A stretch of DNA of 5,882 nt from Clostridiales bacterium (GCA_031285815.1 JAITVM010000084.1:1-5882), one strand, 5' to 3'. Positions 1-5,882 are shown, numbered from the stretch's first letter. Numbers and translations: made by a program. The notes: generated from the sequence alone by a model not told the origin.

Positions 1-1
1 T

Positions 2-157
2 GAAGATACTAATCTGGATGATATGTTAAAATTGTACAAGGAAGGCATAAAGCTTTCGAAGTTCTGCTTTGACAAACTGAACAAGGCGGAAGAAGAAGTA
101 ATGTCCTTAACGAAAACACTGGATGGGTTTGAACTTTCAAGTTTTGAAGAGGTGTAA
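2..157 (+). CDS. xseB: Exodeoxyribonuclease VII small subunit, C-terminal part (5' end outside window)
   Basis: XseB is the small subunit of exonuclease VII, which degrades single-stranded DNA into oligonucleotides together with the large subunit XseA in the cytoplasm. The frame starting at base 2 reads 51 codons to a TAA at 155-157. It contains the family signature LDDMLKLYKEGIKLSKFC followed by a helix LNKAEEEV, the acidic and basic coiled-coil pattern typical of this subunit of about 70-80 residues. Perhaps 20-30 N-terminal residues lie to the left of the window. The stop codon shares one base with a possible ATG of the next gene, ispA, so the two are surely co-transcribed; xseB-ispA is a common pair in Firmicutes. 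The fragment is too short for a track of long reading frames, but the motif and the neighbour make the call firm. Confidence 0.88.
   Translation, partial: EDTNLDDMLKLYKEGIKLSKFCFDKLNKAEEEVMSLTKTLDGFELSSFEEV
149..154 (+). promoter_or_regulatory. Ribosome binding site deciding the ispA start
   Basis: GAGGTG lies inside the last codons of xseB. It is only 2 bases from the ATG at 157 but 8 bases from the ATG at 163. The second spacing is the usual one, so translation of ispA probably begins at 163, although 157 cannot be excluded. Confidence 0.6.
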
Positions 158-162
158 TGGCT

Positions 163-1035
163 ATGGAAAAAATTTTATTGGAGTACAGAAATTTAATAAA
201 TAAAGAGCTCGAAAAAAATATAGCCCCAGAGAAACCGGAGATTCTATTTGAGGCGATGAGGTATAGCGTTTTTGCCGGGGGCAAGAGGGCGCGCCCGTTA
301 TTTATGATGGCAGTTTGCGATTCACTTGGCGGCAATATTAAACAATGCTTGCCTTTTGCTGCGGCGATAGAGATGATACATACATACTCGCTTATCCATG
401 ACGATTTGCCGGCAATGGATAATGATGACTATAGGCGCGGTAAACTTACAAACCATAAAGTTTATGGTGAGGCAATGGCAATTTTGGCCGGCGATGCGCT
501 TTTAAACCGGGCTTTTGAGATTATAGCGGAGGAATGCTGCAATAATTTAAATATAGGGAATATGTACGCATTCCGCTATTTAACCGTAGCTGCAGGGGCT
601 TGCGGGATGATAGGTGGCCAGGCTGCGGATATTTTATCCGAAGGCCAGGATATTGATATGAGGGAGATTTTATTTATACATAAGAAAAAAACATCAGCTT
701 TATTTTGTGCGGCGTTAAATATGGGGGCCGCATTAGCTGGTGCCGGTATAGACAAAATAAAAAGGATAACTGCATTAGGGGAGAAAATAGGGCTGGCTTT
801 TCAGATTAGGGACGATATATTGGATATAACAAGCACACAAGAAATTTTAGGCAAGCCTGTAAATAGTGACATGAGGAATAAAAAGAATACTTATGTATCA
901 CTTTTTGGAATGGAAAAAACTAATGGGGATTATAAAATATTGTCTGCCCAAATTTATTCTGAAATAAAAAATATCTTTGGGGATAATAATATACTGTATT
1001 ACTTGGTTTCAAAAATTCTTGACAGGGACAAATAA
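163..1035 (+). CDS. ispA: Farnesyl-diphosphate synthase (short-chain polyprenyl synthetase)
   Basis: This enzyme condenses isopentenyl diphosphate with dimethylallyl and then geranyl diphosphate to give farnesyl diphosphate, the precursor of undecaprenyl phosphate and quinone tails. It is cytosolic and Mg-dependent. Seen in the 290-residue protein: GGKRARP (39-45) for substrate binding; the first aspartate-rich motif DDLPAMD (80-86), with the two-residue insert of bacterial type II enzymes; GGQAAD (151-156); KKTSALF (175-181); the second aspartate motif FQIRDDILD (213-221); and a C-terminal KKNTYVSLFG segment. The stretch HTYSLIHDDLPAMD closely resembles E. coli IspA, including Tyr and Ser at positions -5 and -4 before the first motif, which favours a C15 product; a geranylgeranyl product is the alternative. 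Length is normal. The start at 163 is chosen for its Shine-Dalgarno spacing; an ATG at 157 overlaps the xseB stop and would add two residues. Confidence 0.93.
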   Translation: MEKILLEYRNLINKELEKNIAPEKPEILFEAMRYSVFAGGKRARPLFMMAVCDSLGGNIKQCLPFAAAIEMIHTYSLIHDDLPAMDNDDYRRGKLTNHKVYGEAMAILAGDALLNRAFEIIAEECCNNLNIGNMYAFRYLTVAAGACGMIGGQAADILSEGQDIDMREILFIHKKKTSALFCAALNMGAALAGAGIDKIKRITALGEKIGLAFQIRDDILDITSTQEILGKPVNSDMRNKKNTYVSLFGMEKTNGDYKILSAQIYSEIKNIFGDNNILYYLVSKILDRDK

Positions 1036-1110
1036 AAGCCCCGGTATTATTAATGTAGGCTTAAGTAATAATTATTTTGCTAAAAAAGAAAGGAACCATA
1101 AGGCTTGTTT

Positions 1111-1116
1111 GGGAGG
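1111..1116 (+). promoter_or_regulatory. Strong ribosome binding site for the TTG start of the DUF212 gene
   Basis: GGGAGG sits 8 bases before a TTG at 1125. The earlier in-frame TTG at 1077 has no good Shine-Dalgarno sequence just upstream, so this site decides the start. Confidence 0.7.
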
Positions 1117-1124
1117 AAAAATTT

Positions 1125-1574
1125 TTGACAGTTATTAATGAACTTGGTGCAAATAAAATTTTATGGGCCTCAATTTTTTCATGTTTCCTTGCGCAGTTTA
1201 TAAAAGTGGCTATTGATATTATACGGTATAAGTCTTTAAATGTCGCACTCTTCATTAGCACAGGCGGAATGCCAAGCAGCCATAGCTCCCTTGTAACCAC
1301 AATGGCGGCAATGATAGGTTTTGGGCAAGGCTTTGATTCACCTGTGTTTGCTTTGGCTGCAGTAATAAGCTTGGTTGTAATGTATGATGCGGCAGGTGTT
1401 AGAAGGGCGGCCGGTAAACAGGCAGAGGTATTAAACCTACTGCTTACTAAACTTGAAACTAATGGCGTGTTAATAGATAAAAAACTAAAAGAGCTTTTAG
1501 GGCATAGCCCTGTTGAAGTGGCTTGCGGCGCTTTGTTAGGGGTTGCGGTAGCTTTAGTATTCGATGGTTTATAA
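1125..1574 (+). CDS. Divergent PAP2 family membrane protein (DUF212, YuiD-like)
   Basis: This is a small membrane protein of the divergent PAP2 family (DUF212; Bacillus subtilis YuiD), whose reaction is not established. With the TTG start at 1125 it has 149 residues, close to the family's usual size; the longer frame from 1077 would add 16 mostly charged residues. Visible blocks are a hydrophobic first segment (about 12-33), the signature STGGMPSSHS (45-54), a second hydrophobic segment (about 74-87), MYDAAGVRRAAGKQAEVLN (86-104), and LGHSPVEVACG (125-135) leading into a last hydrophobic stretch. PSSH and the later GH resemble the second and third PAP2 phosphatase motifs, and K27-x6-R34 loosely resembles the first. 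It follows ispA by 89 bases on the same strand and precedes dxs, so action on a lipid or isoprenoid phosphate is a guess from context. Family assignment is sure; function is not. Confidence 0.85.
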   Translation: MTVINELGANKILWASIFSCFLAQFIKVAIDIIRYKSLNVALFISTGGMPSSHSSLVTTMAAMIGFGQGFDSPVFALAAVISLVVMYDAAGVRRAAGKQAEVLNLLLTKLETNGVLIDKKLKELLGHSPVEVACGALLGVAVALVFDGL

Positions 1575-1580
1575 GGTATC

Positions 1581-1653
1581 AAGGCAATATAACTTTAAAT
1601 CTGGGCCCGTATTGATGTTATGTCTGGGCCAGGGTCTAAAGTTATATTGTTTT
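1581..1653 (+). terminator. Long nested hairpin with short T tract, probable terminator of the xseB-ispA-DUF212 transcript
   Basis: Six bases after the DUF212 stop, CAATATAACTTTA (1585-1597) pairs perfectly with TAAAGTTATATTG (1637-1649), giving a 13-bp lower stem followed by TTTT. Within the 39-base loop, CTGGGCCC (1601-1608) can pair with GGGCCAG (1626-1632) with one bulged G, making a GC-rich upper stem with a 17-base apical loop. The T tract is short and the lower stem is AT-rich, unlike a textbook terminator. On the minus strand no T run follows, so it is oriented for the plus strand. It could instead be a processing or attenuation structure ahead of dxs. Confidence 0.6.
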
Positions 1654-1700
1654 AGGCGCTTTAAAATTAATTAACATTTTTATGTACAAATTGTAATTTA

Positions 1701-1728
1701 TTTAGCGGCATAAATAACATGTTATACT
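1701..1728 (+). promoter_or_regulatory. Candidate distal dxs promoter with extended -10
   Basis: TGTTATACT (1720-1728) matches the extended -10 pattern TGnTATAAT with one mismatch in the hexamer. The -35 position, TTTAGC at 1701-1706 with a 16-base spacer, is poor, which an extended -10 can offset. It would start transcription near 1735 and leave a leader of about 80 bases before dxs. It is based on pattern only. Confidence 0.4.
1714..1725. repeat. 12-base perfect palindrome overlapping the distal -10
   Basis: ATAACATGTTAT is its own reverse complement and overlaps the first bases of the candidate -10 hexamer at 1723. This is a typical place for a repressor operator, but the site is AT-rich and short, so chance is a serious alternative. 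Confidence 0.3.
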
Positions 1729-1754
1729 AGTTTTGGTTTAAATTAATAATCCTT

Positions 1755-1783
1755 TTGTAATAATTTTCGTTTATACTTATGAT
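1755..1783 (+). promoter_or_regulatory. Candidate proximal sigma-A promoter of dxs
   Basis: TTGTAA (1755-1760) and TATGAT (1778-1783) are separated by exactly 17 bases and match the consensus hexamers at 4 of 6 and 5 of 6 positions. Transcription would begin near 1790, about 25 bases before the dxs start. With the hairpin ending at 1653, this makes dxs-tlyA a separate transcription unit. The gap 1654-1815 shows nothing else clear: no riboswitch fold and no small reading frame with a convincing ribosome binding site. Confidence 0.5.
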
Positions 1784-1803
1784 GGCAAAAGATAATATAG
1801 ATT

Positions 1804-1810
1804 GAAGGTG
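1804..1810 (+). promoter_or_regulatory. Ribosome binding site of dxs
   Basis: GAAGGTG ends 5 bases before the GTG at 1816. No ATG lies close by in this frame, and the protein read from this GTG begins as Dxs proteins usually do (MLLENI..., then DLKRLSLNELEAL). Confidence 0.65.
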
Positions 1811-1815
1811 TTAAG

Positions 1816-3666
1816 GTGCTTTTGGAGAACATAAAAAAACCAATTGACTTGAAAAGATTATCGCTTAATGAATTAGAGGCTTTGTCGTATGAAATACGGC
1901 AATTTTTAATAAGCTCAGTTTCAGCTACAGGTGGGCATTTAGCATCAAACCTTGGCGTAGTGGAGTTAACAATCGCCTTGCATTATTGTTTTAAAGCACC
2001 AAAGGATAAAATTATATGGGATGTTGGGCACCAATCATATGTACATAAAATTTTAACAGGGCGCATGGATAAATTTAATACGCTTAGGCAATTTGGCGGT
2101 CTGTCAGGCTTCCCTAAGACTAATGAATCAAAGTACGATGTTTTTGATGTGGGGCATAGCTCAACGTCTATCTCGCTCGCTTTGGGTTTTGCTAAAGCCC
2201 GTGATTTGGCTAATGAGGATGATAAGGTTATAGCTGTTATTGGGGATGGCTCGATAACGAGCGGGATAGCCTTTGAGGCGCTTAATAATGCCGGCAGGTC
2301 AAATACAGACATGACCGTTGTATTAAATGATAATGATATGGCTATTAGCAGGAATGTTGGCGGCATAACTAAACATTTAAATGATATACGCTCTGCGCCA
2401 AGCTATATTAAAGTTAAAAAGAATATAAACGGGCTGTTGAACAAGGTCCCGGTCTTTGGCAGCAAAATAGGCAAAGGTGTTGAGTTTGTAAAGGACTCTT
2501 TTAAATATATGCTTGTGCCTGGCGTTTTATTTGATGAATTGGGTTTTACATATATCGGGCCAATAGATGGGCATAATATTTCTGAGCTCGTAAAAGTAAC
2601 TAAGCAAATTAAAAACCTTAAAGGGCCAGTTTTGCTGCATGTAGTAACAAAAAAAGGGAAGGGCTATGATTTTGCGGAAAAAAATCCAGAACAGTTTCAT
2701 GGCGTGCCGGCTTTTAATGCGGATACCGGCCTGGTTTCTACTGCGAAACCATGGGCAACATATACTGATATTTTTTCCAGGGTTCTTGTTGATGAAGCAA
2801 AAAAAGATAAAAAGATACTGGCAATAACGGCAGCAATGCCGACAGGCACAGGCCTTGGCTTGTTTGCTGAAGAGTTCCCTGATAGGTTTTTTGATGTTGG
2901 GATAGCTGAAGCCCATTCGGTTACATTTGCCGCCGCTTTAGCCAAAAAAGGCTTTACCCCGGTCGTAGCTATTTATTCGACTTTTTTGCAGCGCGCATAT
3001 GATAGCATATTGCATGATGTGTGCTTACAAAATTTACATGTTGTTTTCGCTGTGGATAGGGCTGGGATAGTTGGCGAGGATGGTGAGACACATCAAGGGG
3101 TTTATGATATAGCGTTTTTATCGACTATACCTAATATGGTAATTTTAGCCCCAAAAAATAAATTCGAATTAGAGAAGATGCTTAAATTTGCATTTAATTT
3201 TGATGGGCCTATAGCCATTAGATACCCTAGGGGGAAAGCTTCAGGTGTATTAGAAGGGCATAATGCGGACATAGAATATGCTGCGCCTGAAATTATATTT
3301 GATGGGGAAGGTTTTGCAATTATTTCGGTTGGAGACATGATGGGCCCTTGTTATGAAGTATATAAAAAATTTACTGGGGCAGGGCATAAACCGGCGCTTG
3401 TCAATGCGAGGTTTATTAAACCGGTTGGGCAAGGGCTTGTTCGGTACCTAAATAAATTTAAAAAAATTTTTGTAGTTGAGAACCATTCATCAAACGGGTT
3501 TTTTAATAACCTTTTGGCAGAAGCCCGCAATAAAGAAATAATATCTTTTGCATTTCCGCAAAAATTCATTGAACATGGTAGCCAAAGCGCATTGTTTAAG
3601 AAATATGGGTTAGATACGGAAAGTATTTATAATTCCATTAATAATAATATCAAAAGGGTTGATTAA
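1816..3666 (+). CDS. dxs: 1-deoxy-D-xylulose-5-phosphate synthase
   Basis: Dxs joins pyruvate and glyceraldehyde 3-phosphate, with loss of CO2, to form 1-deoxy-D-xylulose 5-phosphate. This is the first step of the MEP isoprenoid pathway and also feeds thiamine and pyridoxal synthesis in many bacteria. It is a cytosolic, thiamine-diphosphate-dependent homodimer. The 616 residues are full length. Seen: GGHLASNLG (39-47), DVGHQSYVHKILTGR (69-83), DVGHSS (111-116), the thiamine-diphosphate motif beginning GDG (143-145) and ending NDN (171-173), and KKGKGYDF followed by H295 (E. coli H299 equivalent). The pyrimidine domain has DVGIAE with catalytic E365 (E. coli E370 equivalent), IYSTFLQRAYD with Y387, and DRAGIVGEDGETHQG with R415, D422 and H426. 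IRYPRG lies nearer the C-terminus, followed by a transketolase C-terminal domain. GDGSITSG and GIAEAHSVT differ slightly from the commoner GDGALTGG and GIAEQHAVT, but key residues remain. It is probably co-transcribed with tlyA. Confidence 0.97.
   Translation: MLLENIKKPIDLKRLSLNELEALSYEIRQFLISSVSATGGHLASNLGVVELTIALHYCFKAPKDKIIWDVGHQSYVHKILTGRMDKFNTLRQFGGLSGFPKTNESKYDVFDVGHSSTSISLALGFAKARDLANEDDKVIAVIGDGSITSGIAFEALNNAGRSNTDMTVVLNDNDMAISRNVGGITKHLNDIRSAPSYIKVKKNINGLLNKVPVFGSKIGKGVEFVKDSFKYMLVPGVLFDELGFTYIGPIDGHNISELVKVTKQIKNLKGPVLLHVVTKKGKGYDFAEKNPEQFHGVPAFNADTGLVSTAKPWATYTDIFSRVLVDEAKKDKKILAITAAMPTGTGLGLFAEEFPDRFFDVGIAEAHSVTFAAALAKKGFTPVVAIYSTFLQRAYDSILHDVCLQNLHVVFAVDRAGIVGEDGETHQGVYDIAFLSTIPNMVILAPKNKFELEKMLKFAFNFDGPIAIRYPRGKASGVLEGHNADIEYAAPEIIFDGEGFAIISVGDMMGPCYEVYKKFTGAGHKPALVNARFIKPVGQGLVRYLNKFKKIFVVENHSSNGFFNNLLAEARNKEIISFAFPQKFIEHGSQSALFKKYGLDTESIYNSINNNIKRVD
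3654..3658 (+). promoter_or_regulatory. Ribosome binding site deciding the tlyA start
   Basis: AAGGG, inside the last codons of dxs, ends 9 bases before the ATG at 3668 and directly abuts an in-frame TTG at 3659. The spacing excludes the TTG and supports the ATG. Confidence 0.6.
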
Positions 3667-3667
3667 A

Positions 3668-4462
3668 ATGGATTATGGGCGGTTAGATGTTTACGTGTCT
3701 GAGAAGTTTAGTGTTACCCGCCAAAAGGCTCAGCTTTACATAAAAGAAAACTGTGTTTTAGTAAACCAGGCGGCGGTTAAAAAGCCAAGCTATATTGTCA
3801 AAGAGGGTGACTCTGTTACATTAATAAAATTGAAATTTGATTTTGTTAGCCGCGGAGGGTATAAGCTATTAAAGGCAATAGAAGGCTTTGAGTTAGATTT
3901 AGAGGGGAAAACCTGTATAGATATTGGTGCCTCGGCTGGCGGGTTTACACATTGTATGTTGGATTTTGGGGCACAAAAAGTATTTGCCGTTGATGTAGGC
4001 CAGAACCAGCTGTCGCCTATTTTATTAAGCGACGAAAGGGTTGTTAATATTGAAAATGTAAATGTTAAACACCTTGACATGTTTAGGGGCGAAATAGAAT
4101 TAGCGGACTTTATTACTGTTGACTTGTCTTTTATATCGCTAACCAAAACTGTGCCTATTATTAAAGGGTTTTTAAAAAGCGGGGGCTCTATCATATGCTT
4201 AATAAAACCTCAGTTCGAGGTTGGGCGGGTACATATTAAAAACGGTGTTGTAAGGGATAAAAAATTACATAAATCTGTTTTAGGCAATTTATTTGAATTC
4301 TTTGAACAGCAAAAGCTCTATGTTAATAATTGTACATATTCGCCGATAAAAGGGCAGTTAGGGAATATTGAATATTTAGTCGAGCTTATGAAATTACCGC
4401 CTAGCCAGATAGTTTTTTTTAATTTAGGCAATATAATTGATTCAGCTTTTAATGAACTATAA
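3668..4462 (+). CDS. tlyA: TlyA family rRNA 2'-O-methyltransferase
   Basis: TlyA enzymes use S-adenosylmethionine to methylate ribose 2'-OH groups of rRNA cytidines (C1920 of 23S, and in the longer type also C1409 of 16S). Many entries carry the old name hemolysin. The 264-residue protein has an N-terminal S4 RNA-binding domain (about 4-60, with RLDVYV, TRQKAQLYI and VNQAAVKKPS), the linker VSRGGYKL (60-67), and an FtsJ-like methyltransferase fold with the cofactor loop DIGASAGGFT (85-94), VDVGQNQL (108-115), VDLSFISL (151-158), IKPQFEVG (179-186) and GQLGNIEYL (229-237). K66, D152, K180 and E235 correspond to the K-D-K-E catalytic tetrad described for the Mycobacterium enzyme. The gene starts one base after the dxs stop, indicating co-transcription and probably coupled translation. 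The B. subtilis homologue yqxC also follows dxs. Whether it modifies one or both rRNAs cannot be settled from sequence. Confidence 0.92.
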   Translation: MDYGRLDVYVSEKFSVTRQKAQLYIKENCVLVNQAAVKKPSYIVKEGDSVTLIKLKFDFVSRGGYKLLKAIEGFELDLEGKTCIDIGASAGGFTHCMLDFGAQKVFAVDVGQNQLSPILLSDERVVNIENVNVKHLDMFRGEIELADFITVDLSFISLTKTVPIIKGFLKSGGSIICLIKPQFEVGRVHIKNGVVRDKKLHKSVLGNLFEFFEQQKLYVNNCTYSPIKGQLGNIEYLVELMKLPPSQIVFFNLGNIIDSAFNEL

Positions 4463-4479
4463 AATATATGCGGGCAATA

Positions 4480-4515
4480 AAAACCCCCTGCCGTAATAAC
4501 TGGCTGGGGGCTTTT
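4480..4515. terminator. Bidirectional intrinsic terminator between convergent genes
   Basis: CCCCC (4484-4488) pairs with GGGGG (4506-4510). After one T-T mismatch the stem continues with GCC (4490-4492) and GGC (4502-4504), around a loop of about nine bases. On the plus strand the stem is followed by CTTTTG, serving dxs-tlyA. On the minus strand it is followed by five T's, serving the GHL10 gene, whose stop codon is about 20 bases away. It fills most of the 72-base gap between the two converging genes. Confidence 0.88.
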
Positions 4516-4534
4516 GTACACCGTTAAAAAAGTG

Positions 4535-5882
4535 CTATTTTGCTGTATATGCTTTAGCGGTGGCAATATTACTGATTTTGCTTTCAGTATTATACCTGTC
4601 AAACGCTGTAACAATGTAAGTATAGTCAGAACCTTCAGAAATGCTGGTATCAGAAAAATATTGTATTGTATCGCCATTATTGCGGATTATTTTAGCAATA
4701 CAGGCAGGGTCGTTTATATATGGCGCAGAGGTACCAGCATTTTTATAAACCACAAAATAAGAGGAACCTTTATCATTGCTGCTAAATGTTACTAGGTTAG
4801 AATTATTTGGGCTACGGGTAGCTGAAATGATTTTGGGCTCTTTAGGTACCGCCTGGCTTGGGTTTTTAGTTTGTGGTACAAGGGCAGGGTATTTATATAT
4901 TTCGGACTTTAATATATCTGCAAACCCTAAAGGGTTACTGATTAGTGAAGAATAGTTATAGAGTATGCTGCCGGATGTTTCCCTGTAGCTCCTGTCCCGC
5001 TTTAGCTGGTTAGGCAGCTCGTTTTTGTTTTTCCAGCCGGCCTGGCCGATTTTATACCCTGCATGGCCAATATACAATTGGACATCTGGGTATTTATTAT
5101 TTAATTTTACCCAAAAATCAAAAACTTTTCCATAAGGGGTGTTTTTATTAGCTAATTCCCAATAAATCTGTGGCGCAATGTAGTCAATCCAGCCTTTTTC
5201 AGCCCAGAATGCCGTGTTGGCGTGTAAACTGTCGTAAGAGCTGACTGAAGAGTTGACATCTGCACCGTTAGGGTCATTAGCTGTAGAGCGCCAAATACCG
5301 AAAGGGCTTACCCCTACTTTTACATAAGGCTTTGCTGCTTTAACGTTTTCATATACCTCTTTAATAAATAAATCTATATTGTCACGGCGCCAAGCATTTT
5401 TATCTTCAAAACCACGGCTATATTTTTTATAGCTCCCATTATCGGGAAAAGCAGCGGACCCGGATGGGTAAGGGTAAAAATAATCGTCAAAATGTATGCC
5501 ATCGATATCATAGTTAGTTACTACTTCCATAACAGAATCCACAACAAGCTTCCTGGCTTCGGGGATGCCGGGGTCGATATATTTTTTGCCATCATAATTT
5601 ACGACATATCCGGGGTATTTGCTAACGACACTATCCTTAGAGAAAACTTTTGGTTTGGTGTCGTTTGTTACCCTAAACGGGTTGAACCAAGCGTGGAACT
5701 CAATATTTCTGTTGTGTGCTTCTTGCACCATAAATTCAAGTGGGTCGTAGCCTGGGCTTTTGCCTTGTGTACCTGTCAACACCTCTGACCAGGGGTTTAG
5801 GGAAGATTTATACAAGGCATCCGCAGTAGGCCTTATTTGAACAACAACAGAGTTCAAATTCATAGCCTTGACATTGTCCAAT
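4535..5882 (-). CDS. GHL10 (DUF187) glycoside-hydrolase-like protein with C-terminal FN3-like domain, N-terminus outside window
   Basis: This gene reads off the right edge; the first codon in view (TTG at 5881) lies inside the conserved LDNVKAMNLNSVVVQIRP block and is not a true start. The 448 residues seen cover most of a GHL10 TIM-barrel domain (about 1-320): RPTADALYKS (17-26), FHAWFNPFR (62-70), YIDPGIPEAR (101-110), DGIHFDDYFYP (127-137), with acidic residues at a place typical of barrel active sites, VGVSPFGIWR (189-198) and APQIYWE (236-242). A proline- and lysine-rich linker leads to an FN3-like beta domain (about 349-448), a module common in secreted glycan enzymes. A signal peptide is expected but outside the window. 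The family includes B. subtilis YngK and E. coli DigH (YddW), the latter reported to cut peptidoglycan strands lacking stem peptides; cell-wall action here is therefore an inference. It converges on tlyA and shares its terminator, so it belongs to a different transcription unit. Confidence 0.88.
   Translation of the reverse strand, partial: LDNVKAMNLNSVVVQIRPTADALYKSSLNPWSEVLTGTQGKSPGYDPLEFMVQEAHNRNIEFHAWFNPFRVTNDTKPKVFSKDSVVSKYPGYVVNYDGKKYIDPGIPEARKLVVDSVMEVVTNYDIDGIHFDDYFYPYPSGSAAFPDNGSYKKYSRGFEDKNAWRRDNIDLFIKEVYENVKAAKPYVKVGVSPFGIWRSTANDPNGADVNSSVSSYDSLHANTAFWAEKGWIDYIAPQIYWELANKNTPYGKVFDFWVKLNNKYPDVQLYIGHAGYKIGQAGWKNKNELPNQLKRDRSYRETSGSILYNYSSLISNPLGFADILKSEIYKYPALVPQTKNPSQAVPKEPKIISATRSPNNSNLVTFSSNDKGSSYFVVYKNAGTSAPYINDPACIAKIIRNNGDTIQYFSDTSISEGSDYTYIVTAFDRYNTESKISNIATAKAYTAK

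Noticed and set aside
1046..1072. Possible hairpin ATTATTA / TAATAAT between ispA and the DUF212 gene
   Set aside because: Only seven A-T pairs with a 13-base loop; too weak to be called a terminator, so ispA and the DUF212 gene are treated as co-transcribed.
1061..1582. A 173-codon open frame on the minus strand covering the DUF212 gene
   Set aside because: The plus strand carries clear family motifs and a good ribosome binding site; the minus-strand protein shows no recognisable motif and is a codon-bias shadow.
1772..1777. TATACT as a further -10 element before dxs
   Set aside because: No acceptable -35 lies 16-18 bases upstream; the TTGTAA at 1755 is only 11 bases away and fits TATGAT at 1778 better.
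1654..1815. A riboswitch or other structured leader ahead of dxs
   Set aside because: Apart from the hairpin ending at 1653, the stretch is AT-rich without a recognisable aptamer core such as the thiamine-diphosphate motif.
1983..2945. Several minus-strand open frames inside dxs (1983-2366, 2527-2916, 2697-2945)
   Set aside because: All lie opposite highly conserved dxs sequence and show no family features of their own.
4514..4795. A 93-codon plus-strand frame opposite the end of the GHL10 gene
   Set aside because: It begins at the edge of the terminator, has no convincing ribosome binding site and mirrors the FN3-like coding region.
5492..5788. A 98-codon plus-strand frame opposite the GHL10 catalytic region
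   Set aside because: The minus strand encodes the conserved DGIHFDDYFYP region here; the plus frame has no motif.
1..5882. A novel multi-gene defence, mobile or biosynthetic system
   Set aside because: All genes belong to known, mostly housekeeping families in a familiar order; there are no transposases, integrases, repeats in array form or unexplained gene clusters.

Overview
The window looks like a piece of a low-GC Firmicutes chromosome, most likely from the class Clostridia. It is AT-rich, has good Shine-Dalgarno sequences and uses ATG, GTG and TTG starts. The order xseB - ispA - (PAP2-like gene) - dxs - tlyA resembles the xseA-xseB-ispA-dxs-tlyA block of Bacilli and Clostridia. The species cannot be named from the sequence.

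Layout. Positions 2-157 hold the C-terminal end of xseB (exonuclease VII small subunit). Its stop codon overlaps a possible ATG of ispA (farnesyl-diphosphate synthase), whose better start is at 163. After an 89-base gap comes a small divergent-PAP2 (DUF212/YuiD-like) membrane protein, read from a TTG at 1125. A long hairpin with a short T tract (1581-1653) probably ends this first transcript. The gap 1654-1815 carries two candidate sigma-A promoters and a 12-base palindrome, followed by dxs (GTG start at 1816). The tlyA gene follows one base after the dxs stop codon. A bidirectional terminator (4480-4515) separates tlyA from a converging minus-strand gene. That gene encodes a GHL10 (DUF187) glycoside-hydrolase-like protein with a C-terminal fibronectin-III-like domain, and its N-terminus lies beyond the right edge.

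How the genes fit together. Dxs makes DXP, the first intermediate of the MEP isoprenoid pathway, and IspA condenses the resulting C5 units into farnesyl diphosphate, the precursor of undecaprenyl phosphate and quinones. The DUF212 protein sits between them and has PAP2-like residues, so a role in lipid or isoprenoid phosphate chemistry is possible but unproven. XseB and TlyA are long-standing neighbours with separate jobs (DNA repair, rRNA methylation). The GHL10 protein probably acts on cell-wall or other glycans outside the cytoplasm and is not obviously part of the isoprenoid group.

I found no mobile element, CRISPR array, RNA gene or clearly novel system. The points worth a second look are the nested hairpin, the two-promoter region of dxs, the uncharacterised DUF212 gene, and the end of the usual gene order after tlyA.
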